The notes beneath the pieces are model-generated. The model was given only the letters and a program-made list of their open reading frames with translations. It had not been told where the DNA came from and made no database searches. Both the position numbers and the translations under genes were made by a program. DNA of 64,000 nt from Owenweeksia sp. (GTDB lineage Bacteria; Bacteroidota; Bacteroidia; Flavobacteriales; Schleiferiaceae): assembly GCA_028285465.1 (NCBI GenBank), contig JANQPD010000065.1:19102-83101 (forward strand). The letters run 5' to 3'. Shown here one piece after another: positions 26,316 through 34,344 of this stretch. Each line of letters begins with the position of its first letter. Position 1 is the first letter of the stretch.

Positions 26316-27767
26316 ATGAAGGAAGGAGAAGCACCTGAAGAAAAGGACGAGAAACGCAGCATACACATCCCTAACCCGAATTTCAGGGATCACATCGGCA
26401 CCATTGACGATGAAGGGAAACGAAAATTTCTCTACCCCCGCAAAACGAGTGGCAAATACACCAATTACCGGAGGTATGCCAGTTATGTGTTGCTGCTCAT
26501 CCTTGTGGCTACTCCTTTTATTTACGTAGACGGCAGGCCCTTTATGATGTTCAACGTGCTGGAACGGAAGTTCATCCTCTTTGGGCAGATCTTCTGGCCG
26601 GAAGACTTTTACCTGGCCGTATTGGCTATGATCATTGGCGTACTTTTCATCGCGGTGTTTACCGTAGCTTTTGGAAGATTGTTTTGCGGGTGGGTGTGCC
26701 CGCAAACCATCTTCATGGAGCATGTTTTTCGCAGGATAGAATACTGGATCGATGGCGACCGCAACCAACAGATGCGCCTGGCGGCCATGCCCTGGAATGC
26801 CGAAAAGATAAGAAAGCGTGTATTGAAGAACAGCCTTTTTTACCTGATCAGCTTTGCCGTGGCCAATATATTTATGATGTACCTCATCAGCCGCGATGCC
26901 TGGTGGGCAATCGTAAGCGATAACCCGGCCCACCACCTCAGCGGCCTGTTTACTTTACTCATCTTTTCCGGGGTATTCTTCTTCATATTTGCCTGGTTCA
27001 GGGAGCAGGTTTGCCTTATTGTATGCCCTTACGGGCGTTTGCAAAGCGTGTTGCTCGACCGCCATTCCGTAGTGATCGCCTACGATTATATAAGGGGCGA
27101 GATCCGCAGCAAATTCCGTAAGGGAGAAGACCGAGAGGCAGTGGGTAAGGGAGATTGTATCGATTGCAACCAATGCGTGGAGGTATGCCCTACCGGTATC
27201 GACATCCGCAACGGCACCCAGCTGGAATGCATCAATTGCACGGCTTGTATGGATGCCTGCGACCACATCATGGACCGCATTAACCGCCCCAGGGGGTTGA
27301 TCCGCTACGACAGCGAGGAGAACATTGCCGAAAACAAGAAAACGATCTTTACCGCCAGGGTAATTGGCTACATGGCGGTACTTACCATATTGATAACAGG
27401 TATGAGCTTCTTGTTGGCCAGCCGTACGGAGGTGGAGGCCATTTTACTCCGCATGCCCGGTCAGCTGTACCAGAAGGTAGACGAACAGACCCTGAGCAAT
27501 GTGTACAATTACAAAATGATCAACAAAACGCCCGATGCACTCGAATTGCAGATCAGGTTGCTTGCACCGGAAGGGGAACTGAAACTTGTAGGCGCCAATC
27601 CTATAAAGGTTCCTCCGAGCGACCTGGCAGAAGGTGCCCTGATCATATACCTGAAGAAATCCATATTGCAAAGCCGCAATACGGAAGTTACTTTAGGGCT
27701 TTATAAGGGAGAAGAACTGATCGATGAGATCGAGACCAATTTTAACGGGCCGATCGTAAGAAGGTAA
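26316..27767 (+). CDS. ccoG: cbb3 assembly ferredoxin-like protein CcoG
   Basis: A 483-residue polyferredoxin. Several membrane helices (for example YASYVLLLILVATPFIYV) carry the CGWVCPQT motif. Two [4Fe-4S] motifs are seen in DCIDCNQCVEVCP and ECINCTACMDACD. A C-terminal FixG Ig-like domain follows. CcoG (FixG/RdxA) is reported to reduce copper for cbb3 assembly. ATG 26316 follows GGAAGAAG at 26301-26308, a reasonable ribosome-binding site. Confidence 0.93.
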   Translation: MKEGEAPEEKDEKRSIHIPNPNFRDHIGTIDDEGKRKFLYPRKTSGKYTNYRRYASYVLLLILVATPFIYVDGRPFMMFNVLERKFILFGQIFWPEDFYLAVLAMIIGVLFIAVFTVAFGRLFCGWVCPQTIFMEHVFRRIEYWIDGDRNQQMRLAAMPWNAEKIRKRVLKNSLFYLISFAVANIFMMYLISRDAWWAIVSDNPAHHLSGLFTLLIFSGVFFFIFAWFREQVCLIVCPYGRLQSVLLDRHSVVIAYDYIRGEIRSKFRKGEDREAVGKGDCIDCNQCVEVCPTGIDIRNGTQLECINCTACMDACDHIMDRINRPRGLIRYDSEENIAENKKTIFTARVIGYMAVLTILITGMSFLLASRTEVEAILLRMPGQLYQKVDEQTLSNVYNYKMINKTPDALELQIRLLAPEGELKLVGANPIKVPPSDLAEGALIIYLKKSILQSRNTEVTLGLYKGEELIDEIETNFNGPIVRR

Positions 27768-27797
27768 GCGCGGTTTCTACCGCACGGCCTTCTTTTG
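27759..27797 (+). terminator. hairpin between ccoG and ccoH
   Basis: The stem AGAAGG/CCTTCT encloses GCGGT-TTCT-ACCGC and is followed by TTTTG. It overlaps the ccoG stop. It could be a partial terminator or an mRNA-processing or stability element that lowers ccoH expression. Confidence 0.45.
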
Positions 27798-27821
27798 TTG
27801 TTTAACCGCAAAGAGAATACA

Positions 27822-28262
27822 ATGAAACTAAACTGGGGAACCGGAATTGCCATAAGCCTCGCGCTGTTTGCATGCCTGATGGGCTTTATGGTGTACCTGG
27901 CCATGCAGCAGGATTTTGACCTGGTGAGTGAAGATTATTACAGCGAGGAAATTGCTTACCAGGAGATCATCGACCAAAAGCAAAACACCCTGCGGCTGGA
28001 AGGAAAAGCGAGCTTACAACTGAACGAGGAGGGCGTATTTTTACAACTTCCCGCTGATCTTGAAGGAAAAACAAAAAGTTTCGAGGGCTTGATGTACCAC
28101 GAGCAGGAAGCCGATAACGACTTTAGCTTTGGGGAGGAGCACACTGAGGAAAACCGCTTTGAAATACCTTTTACACAGTTTGCCCAAGGCAAATGGATCG
28201 CCAAAATAAAAGTGCATTGTGAAGGCGTAGACTACTACTTTGATCCTCAAATCAATTTATAA
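27822..28262 (+). CDS. ccoH: FixH/CcoH family protein
   Basis: A 146-residue protein with one N-terminal membrane helix (GTGIAISLALFACLMGFMVYLA). The FixH hallmark DFDLVSEDYYSEEIAYQEIIDQ leads into a periplasmic beta-domain. CcoH/FixH acts with CcoI in copper insertion or complex stability. ATG 27822 begins the helix. The stop TAA overlaps the next ATG (TAATG), so translation of the TauE/SafE gene is probably coupled. Confidence 0.88.
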   Translation: MKLNWGTGIAISLALFACLMGFMVYLAMQQDFDLVSEDYYSEEIAYQEIIDQKQNTLRLEGKASLQLNEEGVFLQLPADLEGKTKSFEGLMYHEQEADNDFSFGEEHTEENRFEIPFTQFAQGKWIAKIKVHCEGVDYYFDPQINL

Positions 28263-28954
28263 TGTGGTGGAGCGCACTGCTACTGGGCCTTATCTCTTCC
28301 CTGCATTGCGTAGGCATGTGTGCTCCCCTGCAAGTGGCGGCCATCAGCGCCTTCCGGAAACAAAGCCATAAAGGGCATTTGCTGCTCTATCATGCAAGCC
28401 GCATCCTTACCTACGGCCTTTTAGGCGGTTTGGTGGGTTTGCTGGGCAAAGGCCTGGGCTTGCAAGCCTGGCAGCAGCAAACCTCCTTACTGGGCGGGCT
28501 TTTCCTTTTACTGGCTTTTGCCGCCTTTTACCTGTTGAAATTAGACCGGCACCTCCTGCGCCTGCTCTTCCCCTACCTTAGCCGTTTACGTGGAAAACTA
28601 CAACAAAACCGGGCGGCCCAAACGCTTTATTTTAGTGGGAGCGGGTTTATAAACGGGCTCCTGCCCTGTGGTATGGTATACCTGGCGCTTTTCCCGGCTA
28701 TGGGCAGCGGTACCACCTGGGCATCGGTCATGTATATGCTGTTTTTTGGCCTGGGTACTTTGCCCCTGCTGGCCCTGGCCAACCTGGGCGGGTTGAGTTT
28801 TTTGAAAAGCCGCAGCCGTTGGGTACAACGCCTTATCCCGCTAATGATCGTAAGCACCGCCCTCCTGCTGATCCTGCGCGGCATGGACCTGGGCATTCCT
28901 TACCTTTCTCCGCAATTGCCCCCGGAAACAGAACAAACTGCGGGCTGTCGCTAA
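28262..28954 (+). CDS. TauE/SafE-like membrane protein (cbb3-linked)
   Basis: A 230-residue polytopic protein of the UreH/TauE-SafE-like group. It opens with LISSLHCVGMCAPLQVAA, the conserved S-x-H-C-x-G-M-C motif, and has about six hydrophobic helices. In cbb3 clusters this family is always the last gene and has been linked to copper or assembly functions, though direct transport activity is uncertain. It is coupled to ccoH by a TAATG overlap. Confidence 0.85.
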   Translation: MWWSALLLGLISSLHCVGMCAPLQVAAISAFRKQSHKGHLLLYHASRILTYGLLGGLVGLLGKGLGLQAWQQQTSLLGGLFLLLAFAAFYLLKLDRHLLRLLFPYLSRLRGKLQQNRAAQTLYFSGSGFINGLLPCGMVYLALFPAMGSGTTWASVMYMLFFGLGTLPLLALANLGGLSFLKSRSRWVQRLIPLMIVSTALLLILRGMDLGIPYLSPQLPPETEQTAGCR

Positions 28955-29007
28955 ACTACTATAGGAAATCGCTTATAGATAGTGAGAGAGTCATCACTCA
29001 AAACCTG

Positions 29008-29045
29008 AACCGGCCTGTACTAGCTATTGTACAGTTCCCCCGGTT
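29008..29045 (-). terminator. inverted repeat spanning the stop of the first SprB-repeat gene
   Basis: Outer arms AACCGG/CCGGTT and inner arms CTGTAC/GTACAG flank an 8-base loop that contains the TAG stop codon. It may be a terminator for either convergent gene. A recombination scar is an alternative reading. Confidence 0.4.
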
Positions 29046-31513
29046 AAAGAAGCGGGTTCGGTAATTGTCCCTGAAGCAGTGGCCGTACTGCCGTTTTTGT
29101 CCGTTACGGTTACGGTATAGGTCCCTGCCGCTAAACCCGATATAGTATTACCATCAGATGAACTGTCATCAATACTCGCTCCATTAGACCATTGATAACT
29201 GTAATTGGGCGTGCCATTGGTAACTCCGGCCGTTAAAGAACCATCCGTACCTCCGGTACAGCTTACGTGGGTTGTATTGCTGATGTCGGCCAAAAACTCG
29301 AGTACTGCATTTGAAACAACAGTAGTATGGCTATCCGTAACGCTAAACGGGCCATCGCTAACCATTATGGTAAAGGTGGTGGTTTCGGTGTTGCCTACGG
29401 CTACGCGGTTGTCGGCCGGGTTAAACACCAAAGCCCTTAGGGTGGTTTGCAGGCTGGCGGCATCGGTTGCTGTAAGGGTGTAAGGCCCGGAGCCACTTAA
29501 GCCTGCACCGGAAAGGGTGCCTTTGGCGTTATCGTCCAGGGTAATGGTGGCGGAAAGGTTATCGCCATTGGGGTCCAGCACTTCTATCGCAGCAAATGGG
29601 CTGAGTGTGGCGTCTTCATCTACCAACTGGTTGGATAAGGCATCCCAGATCACGGGACCTGCCAATGAATATTCATTAATGCGCCTGGTGTCCCTTCCGA
29701 GAACAAAAACTTTTGTTCCGGCTTTATCAAATGCCATTGATACAGGAATGGCTTCCTGACCTGATACCCTTAATCTTTCACCGTTTCCAGCAAAAACAGC
29801 AGTAGAAACATCATAAGCGATAGATAAATGATACTCGTTGATACGATCACTGGCGGAGCCCAACACAAACATCTTAGTACCCTCACTGTTAAAAACCAAT
29901 GATTGAGGAAATGCTTCCTGTCCTGCCACCGAAAACCTCTCCGCATTTCCTGCAAAGGCTGCAGTAGATACATCAAATGCCGTAGCAAGACTATATTCAT
30001 TGATATCACGTCCATCGGACCCGGTAACATACATCTTGGTGCCCTCATTATTAAAAGCCAGGCATGTAGGAGACTGCTCCTGATTGCTTATCGAAAACCT
30101 CTCCGCATTTCCTGCAAAAACTGCCGTAGAAACATCATAAGCTGTCGAAAGCGTATATTCATTAATATCCTTCCCGGCATCCCCCATAACAAACATCTTA
30201 GTACCATCATTATTAAAGACCATAGATTGGGATTGAGTTTCTTGTGCTGCGACCGAAAAACGTTCATCATTCCCGGCATAAGTAGCTGTTGAGATGTCAT
30301 AGGCCGTTGACAGGCTGTATTCAAGAATACGATCAGCCGGGCCCAGAATGAACATTTTAGTGCCGTCATCATTAAATGTCAACGACCTGGTGCTGTTTTC
30401 AAAATGAGAGGCTCTATCCTCATCTCCGGCATAAATGGCCTTTGAAACATCATAGGCATCGCCTACCGGGTGAGGGAGTGCCGTGTAGCCTCCTGAGAAG
30501 GCATTCCCGGCCATGTCCTGGATACCGGTGCCACTGGCTTTGAGGGCTATGTTTACAGTGCCATGCCCTGTGAGGTTGTTTACCGTTACGGTATAGTTGG
30601 CTCCGCTACCACTGATACCGGCCAGGCTGGCGGTCACTGCTGTGGAGGTTTCCAGCGTAAAATCACTGAGGTCTACCCCGCTTACCGTTTCGCTGAACGT
30701 TACGGCAAAATCGACTGAGGAAGCGGTACTGCCGGCAGTAGTGATTGCTACGGAAGGGGGCGTGGCATCCAGGTTAAAGTTGGTAAACGCAGTGGTCGAA
30801 AGGTCGGTATTGGTACCGGCAAATATATAGTTTGCAGCCTCTTCCAGTTTGTCCTTGTTTACGTTTGTTCTGTCGGCAGCAGAGGTGTTGTATTCTACCC
30901 GGTTCACCCCACCGGAGAAATAGGGCTCATTGTTGTAGCTGAACTGTGGAAAGTCATCGACCAAAATGGCATTTGGAAAATCGGGGGTGGGGTCTAAGGC
31001 GGATGGGATAGGCCCACCCGTAAGGTTGGTGGGGGCGTAAGACGATGAGCCGGGAAAAAATGCGGCATGGATCTCGGTAACTCCGTTGGTGGGGTCTGCA
31101 TCACTGTCGGTATATACATACAGGGCCTCTCCGTTGCTGGCTATGGAAAAGGGTCCGCTGCCGGCTATGTGCTGCACAGAAACACTGCCTGAGCCGGCTG
31201 AAACACTGGCCGTAAAGGTATTCGAGCTGCTGGGTGTATTTTCTTTAAAGTAAATCACATTGCCTTTGCCGATGGCGGAGGTAATGGTGATCCGGACCAC
31301 GCTTTCTGCGGCATCATCGAAACGGTTCGTAGTGTTGTTGTACTCATTTTCGGTGAAGTAATATGTTTCACCCACTGCCAGATCCTGTAGCGCCAGCAGG
31401 GAAACGCCATCTTCGGTTGCCTCCAGGCTTTTGGAACCTATTATGGCTATTTCCTGTGCATGTACGTGCCCAAACACTATGCTCAACAGCAGTACGGCCA
31501 GTGTCCTTTTCAT
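29024..31513 (-). CDS. large exported protein with Ig-like, repeat-blade and SprB-type domains (copy A)
   Basis: An 829-residue protein with signal peptide MKRTLAVLLLSIVFGHVHAQ, hence ATG 31513 rather than the upstream in-frame ATG at 31570. An N-terminal region of about 240 residues resembles proteins found beside tail-collar genes. It is followed by an Ig-like domain (VTFSETVSGVDLSDFTL), five 54-residue repeats with FNxxGTKMFV-x-G and INEY motifs (probably a beta-propeller), a further Ig-like domain and a SprB repeat (VSCTGGTDGSLTAGV to ITEPASLTGGTVQ). No T9SS sorting domain follows. It is the last gene of a coupled operon. Confidence 0.85.
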   Translation of the reverse strand: MKRTLAVLLLSIVFGHVHAQEIAIIGSKSLEATEDGVSLLALQDLAVGETYYFTENEYNNTTNRFDDAAESVVRITITSAIGKGNVIYFKENTPSSSNTFTASVSAGSGSVSVQHIAGSGPFSIASNGEALYVYTDSDADPTNGVTEIHAAFFPGSSSYAPTNLTGGPIPSALDPTPDFPNAILVDDFPQFSYNNEPYFSGGVNRVEYNTSAADRTNVNKDKLEEAANYIFAGTNTDLSTTAFTNFNLDATPPSVAITTAGSTASSVDFAVTFSETVSGVDLSDFTLETSTAVTASLAGISGSGANYTVTVNNLTGHGTVNIALKASGTGIQDMAGNAFSGGYTALPHPVGDAYDVSKAIYAGDEDRASHFENSTRSLTFNDDGTKMFILGPADRILEYSLSTAYDISTATYAGNDERFSVAAQETQSQSMVFNNDGTKMFVMGDAGKDINEYTLSTAYDVSTAVFAGNAERFSISNQEQSPTCLAFNNEGTKMYVTGSDGRDINEYSLATAFDVSTAAFAGNAERFSVAGQEAFPQSLVFNSEGTKMFVLGSASDRINEYHLSIAYDVSTAVFAGNGERLRVSGQEAIPVSMAFDKAGTKVFVLGRDTRRINEYSLAGPVIWDALSNQLVDEDATLSPFAAIEVLDPNGDNLSATITLDDNAKGTLSGAGLSGSGPYTLTATDAASLQTTLRALVFNPADNRVAVGNTETTTFTIMVSDGPFSVTDSHTTVVSNAVLEFLADISNTTHVSCTGGTDGSLTAGVTNGTPNYSYQWSNGASIDDSSSDGNTISGLAAGTYTVTVTDKNGSTATASGTITEPASLTGGTVQ
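29665..30455 (-). repeat. five 54-residue tandem repeats in copy A
   Basis: The DNA repeats every 162 bp (compare GAAAACCTCT at 29931 and 30093). The encoded unit contains FNNDGTKMFV, INEYxLSTAYDVST and AGNxERF. Boundaries are approximate. Confidence 0.75.
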
Positions 31514-31562
31514 TGCTACTTTTTTTCTTTGGGTCTTCCCGTTTTTCACGTTCCGGATCGCA

Positions 31563-33104
31563 TTATTCACTTGCTTCTGTTTCGTTGCGGTTGGGGTAGA
31601 TCCCGTCTATGGAGATCAGGTAATTGATGGTCAGAAAGGGGTTTCTGATGTCTACTTTCTCGCCCACGAAAGGGGTTTCCTCAACACCTGCCAGGTAGGT
31701 GTTTTCCGATGGTTTGGTGCTGTATGGCCCGGCATTTTTGTTCAGGACAGCGTTTGGAATGTTTACCTGCTGTCCATCGTCTACCGCATTGACGGCCAGT
31801 TTTACGTCATGATTGTGTTCCGGCAGGTTTTCTGCGCTAAGTAGGATCTCATTAGCCCCTACAGTCTGCCCTACTTCGTGTAGTGTGGTACAGCAAAGGG
31901 GTATCCTGCTTTTCAGATCGGGCAGTTTGAAGCTTGTTTTGCCGTTGCCCCCGTATGTATTCCGGATGAGGCTGAACAACTGCTGAGAGGATGCCATGGA
32001 TAAAGGTTGACCATCACAATAATTCAACCCATGATCACGCGCATTACCGTACACACCGGCAAAGGGTATTATCTCTCCCATCAATGTGCCATGGCTGTTC
32101 GGGTTAGAAACACCTTCCACGCAAATGATGTAATTGAGCGCGGTAGCAGGGTTTGTAATGTCCAATTCTCCATTGCCTCCCCGGTTTTCCTGGACAATAC
32201 CGCCTAGTGTTGCCGGAACCGTTGCTTCCTGGCTGAACCTTCCGGCATTTCTATTGATAAATCCATTGGATGGGGATGGGGTGTGCGCACTGTCGGCTTC
32301 ATTATTTACGGCTAGCTTAACGTCATGCGTATGCCCGGGCAATTGGTTCAGGCTAAGCCGGATACGGGTATTTCCTCCTGTTTGCCCAACCTCTTCATAG
32401 GTTTGGGCTCCGGTAGCCAACCTCTCCCTGAAGTCCGGAAGTTTTGGGTTGCCCTGGTTGTCTTCGCCATATTTAAAACCCAATAGTGTGGTGAAAGCCG
32501 GGTTTTTGGTAAAGGAGTAAGAGGCGCCATTGCAAAGTTTCCAGCCCCGGGGGGGATTGGCATTGGGCCAGATGGTTAATTGCCCCAGAAATCCGTGTAC
32601 ATCATCGGCCCGGTACCGGATGGCATACACCATTTTCACCGCACGGTTTTTTACGGGAACAGGGGTGGCATTCCCTACCTCTTTTTGAGAGAGCTCTCCC
32701 AAAAAAGCATCTTCCGAAGGTTCCTGGCTGAATACACCGGCCTGGTTATTCAGGTAGGCATTGGCGGGGGTATTCAGCACTTCTTCGCCTCCGCTGGTGT
32801 TGTCTACTTCTAATTTTACCTGGTGGTTGTGTTGCGGCATCTGATCCATGGTGAGCACCACTTCATCGGCACCGCTTTGCCTACCGAGTGCACTTTCACT
32901 TTCGGGTTGTCTTACAAAGCGGTCTCTTAGGTCAGGAATGGCAAAAGTGGTGGTATCGGCCCGGTCGTAGGTAAAGCGGTCTCCTACCATGCGGTACAGC
33001 TTGCTGTATGTATTTTTGTTCAATCTCCGGCCATCGCAGAGCATGAAATTTGACGGGGCAAAGCCAAAAGCAAAAATTTTTATTTCTCCGATGTATCCGT
33101 TCAT
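31563..33104 (-). CDS. protein with three tandem phage-tail-collar (microcystin-dependent) domains
   Basis: A 513-residue protein built from three homologous units of about 165 residues. Each begins GEIK/GQLT/GEII, has an L-C-D/N-G motif (FMLCDGRRL, WKLCNGASY, LNYCDGQPL), an F-x-L/I-P-D-L/F-R-x-R motif and an N/G-H-x-H-x-V-K-L strand. This is the tail-collar fold seen in phage fibres and in many bacterial proteins of unknown role. There is no signal peptide. It begins 1 bp after the LuxR-type gene stop and its end overlaps the longest frame of copy A, so the three genes form one transcript. Confidence 0.88.
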   Translation of the reverse strand: MNGYIGEIKIFAFGFAPSNFMLCDGRRLNKNTYSKLYRMVGDRFTYDRADTTTFAIPDLRDRFVRQPESESALGRQSGADEVVLTMDQMPQHNHQVKLEVDNTSGGEEVLNTPANAYLNNQAGVFSQEPSEDAFLGELSQKEVGNATPVPVKNRAVKMVYAIRYRADDVHGFLGQLTIWPNANPPRGWKLCNGASYSFTKNPAFTTLLGFKYGEDNQGNPKLPDFRERLATGAQTYEEVGQTGGNTRIRLSLNQLPGHTHDVKLAVNNEADSAHTPSPSNGFINRNAGRFSQEATVPATLGGIVQENRGGNGELDITNPATALNYIICVEGVSNPNSHGTLMGEIIPFAGVYGNARDHGLNYCDGQPLSMASSQQLFSLIRNTYGGNGKTSFKLPDLKSRIPLCCTTLHEVGQTVGANEILLSAENLPEHNHDVKLAVNAVDDGQQVNIPNAVLNKNAGPYSTKPSENTYLAGVEETPFVGEKVDIRNPFLTINYLISIDGIYPNRNETEASE

Positions 33105-33105
33105 A

Positions 33106-33354
33106 TCAGTATGATTTAAGGTTTTGTTGATTCATGAGTGTCCATTGGATCAGCGCATTGGATTTACCCTCCAGGCCCAGTTTGCCGATGATGTTGCTGC
33201 GGTGTTTCTCTACCGTGCGAATGCTACAGGCCCGGGCATCTGCTATTTGTGCTGAGGTAAGTCCACTTTGTACGGCCCGGAGCACTGCTTTTTCCGTAGT
33301 ACTTAAAGCCTCCAGGGGATTATTGGGAATGGTGGAAAGTGAATGTTTGGGCAT
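33106..33354 (-). CDS. HTH-only LuxR/GerE-type protein
   Basis: An 82-residue protein that is almost entirely a GerE helix-turn-helix: LSTTEKAVLRAVQSGLTSAQIADARAC, then SIRTVEKHRSNIIGKLGLEGK. It lacks a receiver or sensor domain. The HTH closely resembles that of the response regulator at 44122-44757, including VEKHRSNII and GKxNxLxxWxL. It is first in the operon with the tail-collar and copy A genes and probably autoregulates or competes for the response regulator's sites. Confidence 0.85.
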   Translation of the reverse strand: MPKHSLSTIPNNPLEALSTTEKAVLRAVQSGLTSAQIADARACSIRTVEKHRSNIIGKLGLEGKSNALIQWTLMNQQNLKSY

Positions 33355-33710
33355 AGCACAAAGCTACCGGAAGGGGTATGCGTGGGCCATACGTAGCGCC
33401 TCGTAAATACCTACGTAGTGCTACGTATTTTTTAGTTTGCCATGCCTTTGTTATAAATCAATTGGCGTACATGCTTCCTGAAGGTCCAGCAAGGTGTGAA
33501 GTGAATTGCAGGTATGCTTGCTGGTGGGCAGCAGTGCTTAAAACCTGGGGGCTGTAAGGTCTTTTTTTGCTCAACTTCCCCTACTCGTGAATAATTAAGT
33601 CATCCAAATTTATACGTACTTTATCCTTAAATTAGACTATGTATTAACGTGAAAGTACATTGCGAAAAGCATAGATATTTTTGACCCTCGAATTACTTAG
33701 CTTTGAACCT
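33355..33710. other. intergenic region with promoter and probable island edge
   Basis: About 355 bp without a convincing gene. The first 75 bp hold three TACGTA motifs (separate entry). GC content falls from about 33.45-33.6 kb onwards, so the edge of the serine-recombinase island probably lies here. No clear direct repeat matching the other edge near 41 kb was found by eye. Confidence 0.5.
33390..33427 (-). promoter_or_regulatory. three phased TACGTA palindromes upstream of the LuxR-type gene
   Basis: TACGTA occurs at 33390-33395, 33412-33417 and 33422-33427, spaced 22 and 10 bp (two and one helical turns), 36-73 bp upstream of the LuxR-type ATG. A palindromic, helically phased array next to an HTH gene suggests an operator. 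Confidence 0.5.
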
Positions 33711-34331
33711 ATGAACGTCCGCCTCACTCAAGACCAGAAAATAAAGCTCCTGAACTCGGATGATGTGTACAGCATTATGCAACAAATACTGATGCGGGAG
33801 AATAAGATCCGCAGGAACCAGGAGCACTTTTGGGTAATTGGCCTCGACAACCGGAACAAAATCCTGTTTATAGAACTGATCGGGCTTGGCCAGGTAAACC
33901 GTGTGGGTGCGAACCCTCCCGATGTGTTCCGCATGGGCATTTATAAAATGGCCGTACGGATGATTTTAGTACATAATCATCCAAGCGGTGAAGTTGACCC
34001 TTCCAGGGAAGATAGAGACTTCACGGATAAAATGTTGAAAGTCGGTAAACTCATCAGTATTGAAGTGTTAGATCATTTAGTAATCTCTGAAACAACCTAT
34101 ACCAGCTTTAAGGATAAGGGCATTATGGACGAGCTGACCAAGTCAGGTCTGTTTGAAATTGTGGAGCGAGAAAAAGTTGCGATCAAAGAGTGGCAATTGA
34201 AAATGGAAGCAGAACGGGGTGAACACAGAGGCAAACTTGCAATTGCTAAGAAGATGAAGAAGGAAGGGTATGACAATGACACGATAAAAAAGTTGACCCG
34301 TTTACCCATCGCAGAAATTCGCGAACTTTAA
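33711..34331 (+). CDS. RadC-like JAB/JAMM domain protein
   Basis: A 206-residue protein with a complete JAMM metalloprotease motif: His88-x-His90-Pro91, Ser98 and Asp101 (VHNHPSGEVDPSREDRD). It lacks the N-terminal helix-hairpin-helix of full RadC. The C-terminal 60 residues are charged and helical (IAKKMKKEGYDNDTIKKLTRL), resembling a segment in other island-borne RadC-like proteins. Such proteins are frequent on integrative elements; their function is unresolved, and early DNA-repair claims for RadC are doubtful. ATG 33711 is preferred to TTG 33681. Confidence 0.8.
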   Translation: MNVRLTQDQKIKLLNSDDVYSIMQQILMRENKIRRNQEHFWVIGLDNRNKILFIELIGLGQVNRVGANPPDVFRMGIYKMAVRMILVHNHPSGEVDPSREDRDFTDKMLKVGKLISIEVLDHLVISETTYTSFKDKGIMDELTKSGLFEIVEREKVAIKEWQLKMEAERGEHRGKLAIAKKMKKEGYDNDTIKKLTRLPIAEIREL

Positions 34332-34344
34332 GTAAGCCTATCTC

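Noticed and set aside
31563..33104. Tail-collar domains considered as a prophage remnant
   Set aside because: No capsid, portal, terminase, tail tube or lysis gene is near; the gene is coupled to bacterial regulatory and exported-protein genes.
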